Source of the DNA: Epiperipatus broadwayi
Taxonomy: Eukaryota; Onychophora; Udeonychophora; Euonychophora; Peripatidae
NCBI GenBank assembly: GCA_028023455.1
Contig: JAQFVV010006474.1
Location: 825,501 to 889,500 of the forward strand
Length of the DNA stretch: 64,000 nt
Reading direction: 5' to 3'
The translations under genes and the position numbers were made by a program. The notes under the pieces are model-generated. The model ran no database searches, was not told where the DNA came from, and saw only the letters and a program-made list of their open reading frames with translations. Each line of letters begins with the position of its first letter. Within the stretch, counting starts at the first letter, position 1. Below, piece by piece: positions 22,956 through 35,135 of the stretch.

Positions 22956-24595
22956 GTGTCAAAAACACACTATCACTTTTAATGCTACTTTTTAGTTCCA
23001 ATTCATTTTATATAATTAATTATCAAATGAAGCAAATTTAATAAATACATCTATTTTAAAATATCTTCCTTCTTACCTTTGAAAAATCATTAATTATTTT
23101 TTCAGGTCTATTTTGGATCTCCCTTATGCTCATAGCAATGTTGCAAGATCTTTATATAATGCTGTTTGGCAAGTAGAAGGTTTTTAAAAATGTTTCATGA
23201 TTTTTAATTTATTAAATTTTTTTCCCAGTATTAGCCACAGTTATTGCAAATATGAAAAACTGAGAAACGGTGAATATTTTATTAAATTCACTTTCCAAAC
23301 TCAGTATTTCTTAATAATAATTAATAATTCTAAAATTGCTTGTCATTTTTTCAAAATCATTCTACTTATCAAATTGCTCTAATAAGAAAGTTCAAACTGC
23401 AATTAAGATTTTAACACATCATGCATTTAAAAATATGTCAATGGAAGAACCCATGACAAATAATATTGAAATTTATGGAACCTTGCTTACATATGGTGAC
23501 ACTAATTTCCCTTGGGTCTTGATAGCTATGCCATGGTAGCTCCCTAAAATTATGGGTAAATAGGTAATAAATGAGCAACAATTTCCTGAAGATATAATTA
23601 ATTTCTATCTTCTTGTGATGCTTAATATGGAATGTTGGTTTTGATAGATCCCATTTAATGATTGGTCAGCACAGATATAAAGATATAATTAAAAAAATTA
23701 GGCTGTTTTCAAGAGTTACAGTTTTACATTGCTGTTAGAAGTACAGATTTGTATTAATATAAAGAGGATTGTCTTCAAAATATAGAGGTAATGGGAAAAA
23801 AGTTATTAAATGAATAAAACCCAAAATCCATGACATTTGCAGTTGAACACAAAAAATAAATATTTATGATAGATTACTTTTTCATAGGTAAGTTAGATGG
23901 TTTTAATCTATTACAGCATAAGACAAAAGATATTTGAAATTTGAAAAATTTTCCTAATTAATAAACAAGTATAGAATTATATTGTAATTTAAGTGATCAA
24001 AATTGTTATCAGCAAAATATATATTTTTAATTAAAATTAATCTGGATATCTTTTGTTGAAAGTTGTATAAATACCTCAGAAAAATAAAGACTTGGGGATT
24101 GTTTTTTTTCTTCACAAAAGATTCTTCATGCTCTTCAGTTGGAAAAAATTCTTCAAGATTGACAAGGTCTCCATCCACCAAATTTAAGAAGTTTATTAAT
24201 TTTTTGGGGCTGATTTCACCATCCTTGGAGAGTGTGTCTGAAATCATGATGGAATTGATGAATTGAATACTAATGTTCTTTCCATTATAAATGACATCAT
24301 CCTGCTGACCTATCACACTCTCATTCAAGAAATAAGCTGCTAGTCAAATATGCCACCTTCAGTCATATATTTCTGAAAAACCAGCCTGTTTACAGAACTG
24401 AATTAATACATGAGAAAAGAATGATCTAGGATAATGTGAATTGTCCCATGAAAGCTCCATGTCATTATATTTATACACTGCTCTTTATATCTTGCTATAT
24501 TTTGAAAATGTTTTGCAACAGTAAAACAATGCAGAAACAGTGAACTTTGGACATGAAATCTGCATCCATAAAATAGGTAAAACAATTCATATGCA
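22956..24595. other. AT-rich DNA; one unidentified coding-like fragment on minus
   Basis: A Penelope RT should precede the nuclease here (higher coordinates, minus strand), but no RT motif is readable. Minus 24328-24100 encodes an open, non-repetitive, acidic stretch (QQDDVIYNGKNISIQFINS, SKDGEISPKKLINFLN, VNLEEFFPTEEHEESF). It continues upstream at 24585-24403 only in broken frames. I do not recognise the family; a pseudogene exon or another transposon ORF are both possible. Confidence 0.4.
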
Positions 24596-25425
24596 TTTTA
24601 TATTTCCCTTTTGCTTGGATTATTTATTTATTTTTGTGTTTTTTCTTTAATATTATGTTGTACTTTAATATTCTATATATCCATTAAACTAACCTGTATT
24701 TGTTAAGAATGATGGAATATATTACTAGATGTGATCATCCTTAAGTCTTATTTTATATGTATACTAGATTTATTATTCGAAAAAACCAGGTGACGAAAAG
24801 CTATTTTTGTAAACACATTTTTGTTTCATAAAATTCTGAGAATCATTTTTCTCCCCCTCCTCTCTTAAATGAAAGGGAATTAATTAAAAGTGTAGACACA
24901 TTTTTAATCCCCCTCTCTTGCCTGGCTGAATATTTTGTTTTTCTAATGTAAAATCAGTCACACGTTTCCATTTTACTCTTGCAATAATTAAGATGAGAAA
25001 ACCAGGTGTTTTTATAAACAAATACGAAAAAAGTTGAATTAGTTTTAAAAACAATGTTAATAATCAAGTTAATTTATATTTTTTGAAGGCACTCCATTTT
25101 AATATATTAGACTCACAAATGTTTTTTTAATAATGAAACATATCAATCAGAAATCTCAAGCTAATAGATAATGTATTTTTTAATATATGAATGTGTATGA
25201 TCTCCAGTTTGGACCTTCAATTTTTTTTTAGATATTTATATATGTTAAACCATTAGGACTTAATTTAGTCAAGTAAAGTAATATATGCTGCTTGTTTAAA
25301 CTAGCTTGTTTCTTTGTAATAACTATTGTAAATTACAGGTTTTAATAATAAATTAATTATTGCTTACTAAGGGAGTTAAATTACAATGCTGGGTTATTTA
25401 TATAGATATTTTTTATTCATATATC
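24596..25425. other. AT-rich DNA without recognisable gene
   Basis: AAACCAGGTG occurs at 24784 and 25000 with similar GAAAAA flanks, a weak local duplication. Nothing else. Confidence 0.45.
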
Positions 25426-25429
25426 TGTT

Positions 25430-25865
25430 CTGCAAGCAGATGTTTATTCCTGTTTTGTGGAAATGATTTGCCAGGTATTCTTTGGATATGATCATGCTAG
25501 GGTGAGCATATCTCTTTTATTTTCAGACTTGGAACATTTTCACTGCTGCTGTTTGTATTATTATTAAGACAGACAAATTTCCTACTTGATAGTAACAATT
25601 TTGTTACAGTTGTAGAAGCAGACATTCATTTCTGTTTTATATGAACCTCTGATCTGATCAAATCCTGGATATAGCTTCACCAAGGTAAGCATACCCATCT
25701 CAGTTTCATTTTTGGATATATTCTCCTGTTGTTGTCAACCTAGCACCATGTTCAGTATTTTTAATCCTGGATATGGATTCACCAAGATGAGCATATACCA
25801 TCTTGGTTTCATTTTTGGATATATTCTGTTGTTGTTATCCTAGTAATATGTTCAGTATTTTCTTT
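25430..25865 (+). repeat. Local direct repeats, about 100 and 180 bp apart
   Basis: ATCCTGGATATRGMTTCACC, CATTTTTGGATATATTCT, TGTTGTTRTC, ATGTTCAGTATTTT occur at 25664-25762 and 25764-25861. A broader related pair is GCAGATGTTTATTCCTGTTT (25437) and GCAGACATTCATTTCTGTTT (25618). Confidence 0.75.
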
Positions 25866-26169
25866 TATGTATTTTAAATTCTGACTTTGCAAACATACAG
25901 TTAGTCATAATTCTAAATATATTATGGCCATCTATTAATGATTTTGATTTAAAATATAGGTAAAGACTTCAGTAGGAAATTGTGAATTTTTTTTTTTTCA
26001 TTTAGCAAGTTTAATCTAAGAGTCAACTGTTGATTTGTTATTATAGTTTCTAATTTTTTTTTGAATTGTAAAAGGGTATTCAACCTTTAACAGAGCATGG
26101 ATTTTTTTTTTCTCTACAGCAGGTACAAATTTTGTTTTTGTGTATGCATTAAAATTTATGTGTATATCA

Positions 26170-27440
26170 GAAACTAGTGGTGTAGAAGGTTACAGAAAAT
26201 GGATGGTCAGATGACAAATGCTAACTTGGAGTATAAATGGGAGGAGCTGACCAATTTAGTGGAGCATAAAGAGAAAAATTTGGTTTTTGATAATTTGATG
26301 ATGGATATTAATATAGACATAATTTTATATAACTGATATAATTGAAGCAAAAAATGAATCATTTGATGCACAGAACTCAGAGATTACATTTAAAGAGCCT
26401 CATAAAGTGATATGTTATTGATTCAAATAATTGAAATGAAGAGACAAATTAGGGAGGAGTCAAAAGAAATTATCGTAAAAATGGAAATAAAATATGACCA
26501 AAAAATGGAATAAAGGACCAAAGTATCATAAAAGTAATCAAAAAAAAATCAGAACCAAGAATATAAATGCAGCCGAAAGGAAAAAGAGGCCCCAAAAAGC
26601 TAGGAAGAAAATAACAAAGATATTAGTGAACTGATAGTGAACCAGAAGGATAGTGCAAAAGAGATCCAAAAAATCAAAACAGAAATATCCAAAGAAACAG
26701 AAAAAGATGATTATGAAATGAACATTATTGCCACAAAGTATCAAGAACAAGATGGTATATATGTGGTACCAGTTAATTGTCGCAATTTTATTACAAAATC
26801 GAAGATGACACTCAATGAGAAAAGATAAAAGATGAAACTCAATGAGAAGAAATCATGACAGATATCCAAGACAAAACAGAGCCAAATGTAGAACACTAAT
26901 TTCTGGATGTAAATCCTGACCATACATATTATTGCAAGCTATATGCTTATTTACAAAAAAAAGTTTATTTTTTGCAATAACTGAGTTGAGGGTATTGGCA
27001 TCAATTTTATGATGGTATCAACAACACAACACAAAGGAATCAAAATAAATGCAATCTTCCAGAGTTTCCTAAAACCAAGGGTGATAAAGTAAGTTTTTTT
27101 CACATTGTTAAATGAGAACAAAATAAATGTGGAAAATTTTGTCACTCTATATTCTTATTAAAAGCCACTGTGGTCACAAAATTTACAGCACCCTCTGGGT
27201 TCATTGAAACAGAATTATCATGGGATCAAACCCATGTTCAGGAGAAATATTTGGAATATAGCTGCATAAAGTTTCTAAGAAGGAAAATGTTAAAAGAAGA
27301 GCCAGTCACCCAGTTACTGTTCCACCAAAGAAACCACCAGATAAAGAAAAAACTGATTCACTTAATTCAGATACTCCAGCATTAAGCTTTGAAAAAACTG
27401 ATTCACTTAATTCAGATACTCCATATATTAATAGGCTTAG
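26170..27440 (+). pseudogene. Unidentified coding-like debris with a 45-bp in-frame duplication
   Basis: Plus strand, broken frames rich in K and E with few hydrophobics: MTNANLEYKWEELTNLVEHK at 26211, MKRQIREESKEIIVKMEIKY near 26437, and later VTKFTAPSGF, ETELSWDQTHVQEKYLEY (27170-27265). At 27346-27435 a 45-bp unit (KTDSLNSDTP, 15 codons with spacer) is repeated twice in the same frame. The coiled-coil-like composition would fit a retrotransposon ORF1 or a host pseudogene. I do not recognise it. Confidence 0.4.
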
Positions 27441-27519
27441 CCATTTAATTTAGTCAAAACCCCAACAGCAAAATAATAATAGTAATAATAAAAAGTCAGA
27501 TGTCACATGACTTATATAT

Positions 27520-27915
27520 AGCTTGCATTTACCAATATGTAAAATTAAGAGCATGCTAATGAGCTCTAAACAAGCTTTTATTTTTGTTATTATGATAAAT
27601 GCTACTACAAGAGAAGGCATTCAAATCATCTTTATCTTAGATTGTCCCCATCCCCAGACTGGTTGCAGATGTCTAAAAGTTTCAGATCTTCTTCATGACA
27701 ATTAACTTTTAGATAAATGCTTAGCTTGAGTTGGTTATTTGAATCTAGTATCCCAACTCCTCACTGAAGAGACCCATAGGTCAAAACCGGTTTGGGGATG
27801 GGACAATCTAAGATAAAGATGATTTGAATGTCTTCTCTTGTAGTAGCATTTATCATAATAATAAAAAAATAAAATCTTGTTTAGAGCTCATTAGCATACT
27901 CTTAATCATATATAT
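27520..27915. repeat. H3 ribozyme repeat, inverted dimer
   Basis: The arms 27530-27660 and 27795-27912 are inverted copies: GAGCTCTAAACAAG; ATTATGATAAATGCTACTAC; AAGAGAAGGCATTCAAATCA; CTTAGATTGTCCCCATCCCC. The middle holds TTTTAGATAAATGCTTAGC, GAATCTAGTATCC and the ribozyme. The outer sequence CACATGACTTATATATA resembles the CATGTGAT ends of H1 and H4. Confidence 0.85.
27758..27798 (+). ncRNA. Hammerhead ribozyme motif, H3 (G12 changed to A)
   Basis: Stem I TCCTCA / TGGGGA (6 bp, one G-U); core CTGAAGA; stem II GACC-CATA-GGTC, a perfect 4-bp hairpin directly abutting the core as in canonical hammerheads; AAA instead of GAA; stem III ACCGGT palindrome; U17 giving a GUU triplet. Apart from G12A this is canonical. 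The opposite arm (about 27648-27705, minus) keeps CTGGGGATGG and ACCAGT but has a disrupted core. Confidence 0.8.
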
Positions 27916-28219
27916 ATATTCTAATCAAGAATTGAGCCAAAATACAAGAGAACCTACCAGGAAGACCATCAGATTTAAAAACTAACTGACCTTCATATAA
28001 AAACTTTTTTGTCAAAGTTTTTTTTTTTGAAAAAAGTTTGTTTTATTTCCCTTTATGCTATATAACTGTGTGTATATTTTTTATTAATTATATAATAATT
28101 TACTAATATAGTTTTTTTTGTACTAACATTATAACCTGTATTACACTGGTTGACCACTTGGTTTTTGCTTTTTTTTTTTGTCCTCTGGCTGGAGAAATTT
28201 CTTTGATGAATGGGAAAAA

Positions 28220-29180
28220 AAATTGAGAAATAAAGTAAAAAAATAAAAGGACTGATAAAGAAATTAACAATGCTTTCATACAATAAGTATGATGTAACTA
28301 GAATTGTATGGAAGGGAGTGGCAGTAGTAGGATTAACTTTTGGTAACAATGCATTGTGTTAGCAAAGGGGGGTTAGATTACTTAGAAAAAGTAAAAAGAG
28401 AAGTAGGAAGACATGCATTAGAAGCAGGTGTGTGGATAGCAAAGAAGGCAATTCAGTGAGAAATGGGATGGTCATGTTTCTATATGAGAAATGCAAAAAG
28501 GAAAATGAAAACAGCCAAAATAGTATTTAATTAGGTTATGAGTAAAGGGCAGGCACCAAGATGGGTGAAGACGATAATACAGTATGCAGAAGATTTGGAT
28601 AAAGAATTTATGTCAATATACTTATACAAAAGGTGGGATGATTATGTTAGAAGATTTGTTGAGTGTTAGAATGGGATAGAAGAATAGATGTATTAATAAA
28701 AAATAGAGTTGGAATGAAAAACTAGTATGGAGAGTAAAAAGAGTTTAATTATATATAGAAGTAAACAGAATATTGGGTGTGAGTTAACTTATGATAATAA
28801 CAAGGAAAATAGTTTACTATTTAAAGCTTGAACAGGATGTTTAGCAACAAGGGAATATACACATAAATGGAAAAATATGGGTGAGTTAGTCTGCAAGCTA
28901 TGAAAGGAAGGCATAGAAAATATTAGGCATCTGTTAATTGAATGTAAATTCCTGCAAGAAGAAAGGGTAAAAAAATGAAGTTGTGTGAGTGATTATACAG
29001 AAAGTGGGTTCCTGGATTTTATGCTGGGTTTGAAGAAAAATAAGAGGAATTTAGATATAAAAGTGATAGAGTTGACAAAGATTAAGTTGTAAAAATAGGA
29101 TAGAGAAGGATAGTGAAAAGTATGGGGAACGTAAGGGGAAGGTATGGTGGCTAACAGGTTTCTCTATGCATTGTGATGCC
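28220..29180 (+). pseudogene. LINE of a second clade, RT C-terminal fragment
   Basis: Plus strand, frames joined by eye: SYNKYDVTRIVWKGVAVVGL then TFGNNALC (28275-28361), VKREVGRHALEAGVWIAKKA then IQ-EMGWSCF (28385-28480), and a zinc-knuckle-like end HKWKNMGELVCKL, EGIENIRHLLIECKFLQEE (28864-28965), where the second Cys is replaced by a stop. This is the C-terminal segment of a non-LTR reverse transcriptase of a kind common in arthropod and other invertebrate genomes, clearly distinct from the RTE-like copies here. The catalytic RT part is missing. Confidence 0.75.
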
Positions 29181-29599
29181 AATAAAAGAGAAGCCACAAT
29201 GCAACATATCACAGATAAAATACTGTCTAAAGATTTTATATAAAAAGATATCTTATTCTACTTATAAATGTTTTACTGATAATTTGTGTGCTGAAGATGA
29301 TGCTAACAGGGAGATGAATTTAATCAAAATGCCAACATTACTTTTTTAAACAGCCTGTAGAGTTTTATAAACATGACAATAACCAATGGGCAAAATGGTA
29401 TGCTTCATTTCTGCAATTTTTAAAATTTTTATTATACTATCAAAAATGCAATTAACAATAATTACACTTAAAGTTATTATTTTTAACTTTGCAATGACTG
29501 AAAGTGTAATACTGTAAAATCCCATCCCAGTGGTACAATAATAAATCAAAAAAGAAAAATTCCTGGATTAGTCCTCAGCTGAGCATAGTAAGAAAATAT

Positions 29600-30110
29600 C
29601 AGTTTTAACAACTGAATGGATGAACTCAATCTTTTACTTGGATGCTTATACAACATATAACATCAAACCTCCACTCTTTTACACTTTTAGCAAAATATAT
29701 TTATTAATTTGATAACAGTTTCAGCTGTTCCCAGCAGTCTTCATCAGATCTTAGTTCTCATTCCTTTACTTCCTCCATTTTCTATTACAAATTTTCCTTC
29801 TTTATTTATCCATGTATTACTACTTATATTTTAATATAATCCTTTACACTCTTCCTCCTCTTCTTCTTCCTTAGTTTTACTTTCTTTATACAGTATATAA
29901 CCTCAAACCTCCACTCTTTTACACTTTTAGCAAAATATATTTATTAATTTGATAACAGTTTCGACTGTTCCCAGCAGTCTTCATCAGTCAAAACTGTTAT
30001 CAAATTAATAAATATATTTTGCTAAAAATGTAAAAGAGTTGAGGTTTGATGTTATATACTGTATAAAGAAAGCAAAACTAAGAAAGAAAAAGAGGAGGAA
30101 GAGTATAGAT
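29600..30110. repeat. Foldback/tandem repeat Q with CTGATGAAG...CGAAAC hairpin
   Basis: A roughly 98-bp block lies at 29651-29748 and again at 29891-29988 (direct), followed immediately by an inverted copy at 29985-30105. Each contains CCACTCTTTTACACTTTTAG, AAATATATTTATTAATTTGA, then on minus CTGATGAAGACTGC-TGGGAA-CAGTCGAAAC (copy 1 has CTGAAAC). A pyrimidine-rich segment (29843-29880, TCCTCCTCTTCTTCTTCC) is also mirrored at 30075-30105. The hairpin has one A too many for a standard hammerhead. Confidence 0.85.
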
Positions 30111-30504
30111 GTTTATACAACAATTGACTTTCTGGCTTACTGTTATAATTGGACTGTAAGACAATAGCTTATGACTAAGCATAATTGTTTAAGTCTAATT
30201 TTCTTCATTGGATATCTTATAGCACACTATTAAAGAAAAACTATTACACTCTTTGCAAATTTATATCCATTTTTGTCTTGTTTACAGATTATATAGAAAT
30301 ATTTTTTATGATTTTAGTTCAGGTATAATAAAATCAGTATTTATCTTTTGCTTCTTTGTATATAATGCTTCTTAATGAGCATATGCTTAATTACATTTCA
30401 CAACTACTAATAAAAAACATTAAAATTCTAGTTACATATTCACCTATTCACCAAGACTATATTTCTCATTACATGTTGATTTTATTGGCAACCAATGGTT
30501 TGAT
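30111..30504. other. AT-rich DNA without recognisable gene
   Basis: Leads into the minisatellite; first weak unit-like sequences (CATATTCACCTATTCACC) appear at about 30436. Confidence 0.5.
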
Positions 30505-30835
30505 AGTTACATATTCACTGCTTGACTCATTGAATTTCTAGCTAATATATTCACTTACTGACTGGCATAGGATTTTTAAGTATATATTTATTCACTGTTC
30601 TAAACTAGATGGCTAACTACACATTTAATTACTGGACAGTATTGAATTTCTAGCTATATATTTACTTATTGACAATTAATTGTAAGCTACATATTTATTT
30701 ATTGATCGACATTGGACTTTTAGCTATGTATTCAATTACTGATCAAAACTGGATTTCTAGTTTTGTATTTACTTACATATCAATACTAGATTGATATCTA
30801 TATGTTCACTTATTCATTTATTGACCAATACTCAG
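30505..30835 (+). repeat. Minisatellite, about 37-bp unit, eight to nine diverged copies
   Basis: Unit approximates ATATATTTACTTATTGACC plus ATTGGATTTCTAGCT. Units start near 30509, 30544, 30582, 30619, 30655, 30688, 30725 and 30761. Copies differ at many sites, so it is old. Confidence 0.8.
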
Positions 30836-32375
30836 GTGACTAGCTAGGCTGATTATTGAAAATACCAAAATGTAAATAAATATTAATCTTTATTCGGTTT
30901 TGAAACTGAGTTTATGGTCACCACATCTTGTAATTGTGGATATTTATCCCTTTAATTTACCAATAATTCAAACATAATAAATAAATACTTGTCATTTTAG
31001 GAATAAACAATTTTTATGTAGCTTATTTTATGTTTCTGTAATTAATTTGTTTTATACTCTTACAAATGCTAATTATGTGCATCTGTAGTTTAGAAATTGT
31101 TTTTATGTGTGTATGTGTGTTATTAAAGCTTTTTATATTGGTAGAAAATAGTTTCTGCCAATATATATATATATTTAAGTTTAACTATTTAATTATTATA
31201 CACATTCAAAAAGGTATTCATTATCCTTGGTCTTCATTATTCTTACATTGAGTGGCACTCAATTTCGATATTAATTAAGTAAAATTAACAATAAATTACA
31301 GATCATTACACTTTTACATAAGTCGTTAAAAAAAGCAAAAAATCACTGAGATGGAATAATTTTCATTAATGTACTTGTAAAAAAAGTTTTGAGTTTTAAG
31401 TAATTTTAATATTGGTGGGGAGAAAAATATTGACTCAAATTTGAATATGAAACGTATTTTAAAAAATTATTGTACACATAAATTTGAAATGCAACTTTAT
31501 GCGTCAATGTGTATAATGTAAACATATTTGTAACTTTCTAAAAATGAAAAAATAAATAAATAAATGGAATTAATTCATTTCTACAACTAAAACCCATTTG
31601 AAGATGGTGATTCAAACGCAATAAAGATTTTAGGAATCACCGGTGGAGATAAAAAGGATAGCTATTATTTTAATTAAAAAATTACAGTCTAAAAAGATTA
31701 GCTCTCCACTTTGAAGATTACTAAATCAGAGATTTAGATTATTCATTGGTAAATATTTATATTTTTTGTTTGCAAATTAAATTATTGAATTTTATGCGCC
31801 TCTGTGCACTTTTTTTTTTTTTTAAAATAATATTTATGAGAGGAAAAACTGTGTAGTGGTTTAATTTTTTTTAAAAATTTAATTAATATTTCTGGAACAT
31901 TTCTGTGAAAATCTGTCCTTAAATTTAGTATAATATTTCAGTACATGTTATAATTAATGTTTTTTTTTTTTGGATTTTTTATTAAGTGGAGTTTTGAATT
32001 ATGATAGAAAAATATTTGTTAACTTCAAATTATCTTCATGATCTATATCTTATAAATTAGAAAGAAGTAGCAACTCACAAATAGGGTAATCTTTATAATT
32101 AACTTTATGATTACACAAACCAATCTGTTAATCACAAATATGTTACCATATAGAACATGTTGGTCCATTATTCTGTTTATGAAATATTTTGTGTTTCTAT
32201 CTTTTAACTCCTTCTTTGGCAATTTTTCTTTCAGAAAGACTTCAAGCTGTGTCTAATTGTAGCCCTTCACTATAATCTGTTTTCTGACTTCTTCCCAGTA
32301 GAATCAATCAATATTGTCATTCATTAGAAGGTCTTTGAGTTAATCATTATAATATCCTCTAAAGTTGCAATATGA
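30836..32375. other. AT-rich DNA without recognisable gene
   Basis: Homopolymer T runs at 31810-31822 and 31960-31973, and a short GTGT tract near 31110. No repeat partner found. Confidence 0.5.
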
Positions 32376-32379
32376 ACTC

Positions 32380-32480
32380 AATTTTAGCTAACATTTAATA
32401 TCTTGTTAAATCATAAGCTGAGCACTTTCGAGAGTCATGGCTTTCATAATTATAGCTCTTTGTAAAATAACTGTTTGTCT
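32380..32480 (-). repeat. Family F single arm with hammerhead-like order
   Basis: Shares AATATCTTRTTAAAYCATA with the 45.5-kb foldback. Minus strand: AGAGCT, ATAATTATGA, a stem with AAGCCATGACTCTC, GAA, AGTGCT, C, AGCTTATG. The GAA-palindrome-H17 half is standard; the catalytic box is not. Confidence 0.65.
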
Positions 32481-33394
32481 AATGTTATGCAATCTATGCA
32501 TAGTTCATATATTCCCTTCTCTGGATATAGAATAACACATTTCTTCTCTGCTGATGGTGCTGCTGTCTATTGTGATGAAGTATGCCTCTTTTATTCTGAA
32601 ATCATTTCCCTCTCTGCAGACTAAGCTAATTATTTGTGTTTCACATGAATGTCCTGAGAGCCTTTGGTGCTATGCAAAAATGGAATTGTGTGCTGGATTA
32701 GATTGTACCTTACTGTACAAATATTTGTGTTGAGATAATCTAGTTTCCAGTGCTGCTTTGGTTTTCCTGTAATACGAGGCTTTAAATTTTTGTCACAGCA
32801 TGAGACATTGTAGAGAGTTTGTGGAATTTGAGTGAGTGTTAATCAGTCTTTTGTGTTGTTGATTAGTCTGTTGGAATTAGAATGGGTGTAAAAACATAAC
32901 ATTTACCTTGAAACACTCTTTTAGAAAATCTTGTATTATTTATTACCCATTCCACATGTTCAGTCTAATAAAGATAGGAGTTACAATAGAAAATTCTTTA
33001 GAATCAAACCCAACATGTTGAATAACAGATTAACCAGTCTTACAAATTTGCCTTTGTATTTATATAATTTTAAGCTTTCATTATTTTTTTAAGATTTATA
33101 CAGTTACATTAATGGAGTATCACTCCTCTACAATAAATTAATTAAAAATTACAGCTTTATAAGCAGAGATAATTTAATTGCAATAATTATTTCTATGTGG
33201 TAAAATGTATATTTTTTAGTTAGTTAAAAATAGAAACAGCATCATTGCAAAATGCAGGTCCACTTTTTTAATTAAAATGTACATACTTAAATTGGTTTGT
33301 ATTCTCAAGTTGATAATCATCTTCACAAAAAAAATGATGAATATTTTCCTTCCACCACTTTCTCATAAAGGACTAAAATTTTTTAAACCTTAAT
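32481..33394. other. Less AT-biased DNA, no gene recognised
   Basis: 32500-32900 has a more balanced composition than its surroundings, but no frame or repeat could be identified. Confidence 0.4.
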
Positions 33395-33850
33395 TACAAT
33401 AATAACATGAAAGGCTGAAACTTTTGTCAGATGTGCCTTAAAAATGCTTATATGACAGCCAATCAGATATAATAATAACCACAAAGAAACTCTCAAATCA
33501 AAACATAATGAAGAGATTTTACAATAAAAAGATGGTTCTACCTTCCTCTCTACTGAAATATATATATAACTAAGCAAGCCTCAAGCATTTGGACCTAAGA
33601 GCATGAAGCTTTAAACATCTTCACATTTAATTCACTAAATATTATATATAAATAGCAATGTGAAATCTTTCCATTTACTACAAAGTAATTTTCAAATCCA
33701 ATAAATTGATAATAACAAATGCAAATATATTAATTTATTAAGTGCAAGCAGATGATATAATAATAATGGGAAAGGCTGAAACCTTTGTCAGATGCACCTT
33801 AAAAATGCTCTATATGACATCCAATCAGATGTAATAATGATTGCACAGGG
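33395..33850 (+). repeat. Direct repeat pair about 360 bp apart
   Basis: AAAGGCTGAAACYTTTGTCA, GATGYRCCTTAAAAATGCT, ATATGACAKCCAATCAGAT occurs at 33410-33475 and 33770-33835. On minus it reads CTGACAAAGGTTTCAGCCTTTC, a hairpin following a CTGACAA box but without GAAA. The spacing matches a ribozyme-repeat unit. Confidence 0.7.
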
Positions 33851-33859
33851 CTCTTTCGA

Positions 33860-34725
33860 TATTTTTGTTTAGAAATGATATATAAATTTTAAAAAATCAC
33901 ATTTAATTTTTGGAATTATTCTAAAAACTATATTTTAGCCAAAACAAAGTGTTGTCACATCATCAAATTTTAGGTGGAGATGATTCAATTTGCAAAATAA
34001 ACAAAATCTTTTTGTTTGATGTTTGTTCTAAAAATCTGAAAAATTTATTTTTAATAACTACTAAATCTATCAATTTATGCTTTAAAAGATTACAATTTTT
34101 TTCATAATTTTTATCATATCATTAAATATTATAACAAACAGGTGAGTGATCTTATTTCTAGAGAGCTGTGTTTGCTATGATGGAAATCTCTATAGTAACG
34201 ATATTTAGAAGAAAATATTTTATATTTAAAAATAAAACATTTCTGGATAAAATAAATGTGTAACAATATTTATTTTTGATTTTTAATAATTATTACACAA
34301 TTATGATACAAATATAATCAGAAACTTTTCAAAAAAATCAAGTTTTTAAACCATTGTAATAGTTTTTTAAAGTAATCTCACACATTTTGAGAGCATGTAA
34401 TATATAATGGGTACTCATTATCCCAGAGCTTGAGATGCTTTGATGAACCACCTATTCGATTTTCCTGCAATCTTTAGAATTTTTTTGTATTTAAAATATT
34501 AGAAAATAGATATACTTGAATTTTAAAGCTGTAAAAAATAAGTTTTGCAAAATTTTCACCAGAGGAAAAACCTGAAAATTTAATTTTTAGAAATTTCAAA
34601 TAAAGCTTGATGAGAATCTTATTAATTAAACTTCACTAACTGAATTAAATAGGCACTTAACATAACTATAAATGAATAAATCACAGAATTGTATCTTATA
34701 ATATTAGTATGACAATACATTTGTA
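33860..34725. other. AT-rich DNA without recognisable gene
   Basis: No coding or repeat signal found. Confidence 0.5.
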
Positions 34726-34729
34726 TGGT

Positions 34730-35135
34730 GTTATTAATTATGTAAAATGGACACTCAATAGAAGAGCAATACAGAGATTTAGACCACTTAAAGAAGTATG
34801 GAGAGATGCATGTTAGGAGTAACAAGAAGAGATTGAAAACACTATATGAATGAGAGAACAAACAGGTGTTACTGACCTCATTAAAAAAACTAAAAGACTG
34901 GAGTTGGGCTGGACATATTGCTAGAAGAGATGGTAATAGATGGACAATTGAAATTCTAAAGTGGATTCCAAAAGATTGTAAATGACCCAGAAAGAGACCA
35001 CATGTGAGATGGATGGATGAAATAAAGTGTGCAAGGGTGATGTGGAGAAGAGAAGCTAAAGATCAGAGAAGATAGATTGAACTTAGAGAGACCTTCATCT
35101 TGCAATGGATTGATAATGATTAATGATGATGATAC
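34730..35135 (+). pseudogene. RTE-like LINE, 3' end
   Basis: Plus strand: NGHSIEEQYRDL-like remnant of the YGSETWTLNRRAIQR region, then KKLKDWSWAGHIARRDGNRW, TIEILKWIPKDCK, RPHVRWMDEIKCARVMWRRE, and the AT-triplet tail at 35105-35135. 5'-truncated. Its C-terminal frame is the cleanest of the six copies, so it may be among the younger ones. Confidence 0.88.

Noticed and set aside
22960-24600. Expected Penelope reverse-transcriptase domain upstream of the nuclease relic
   Set aside because: I could not read any RT motif with confidence in the minus-strand frames, so it is not annotated.
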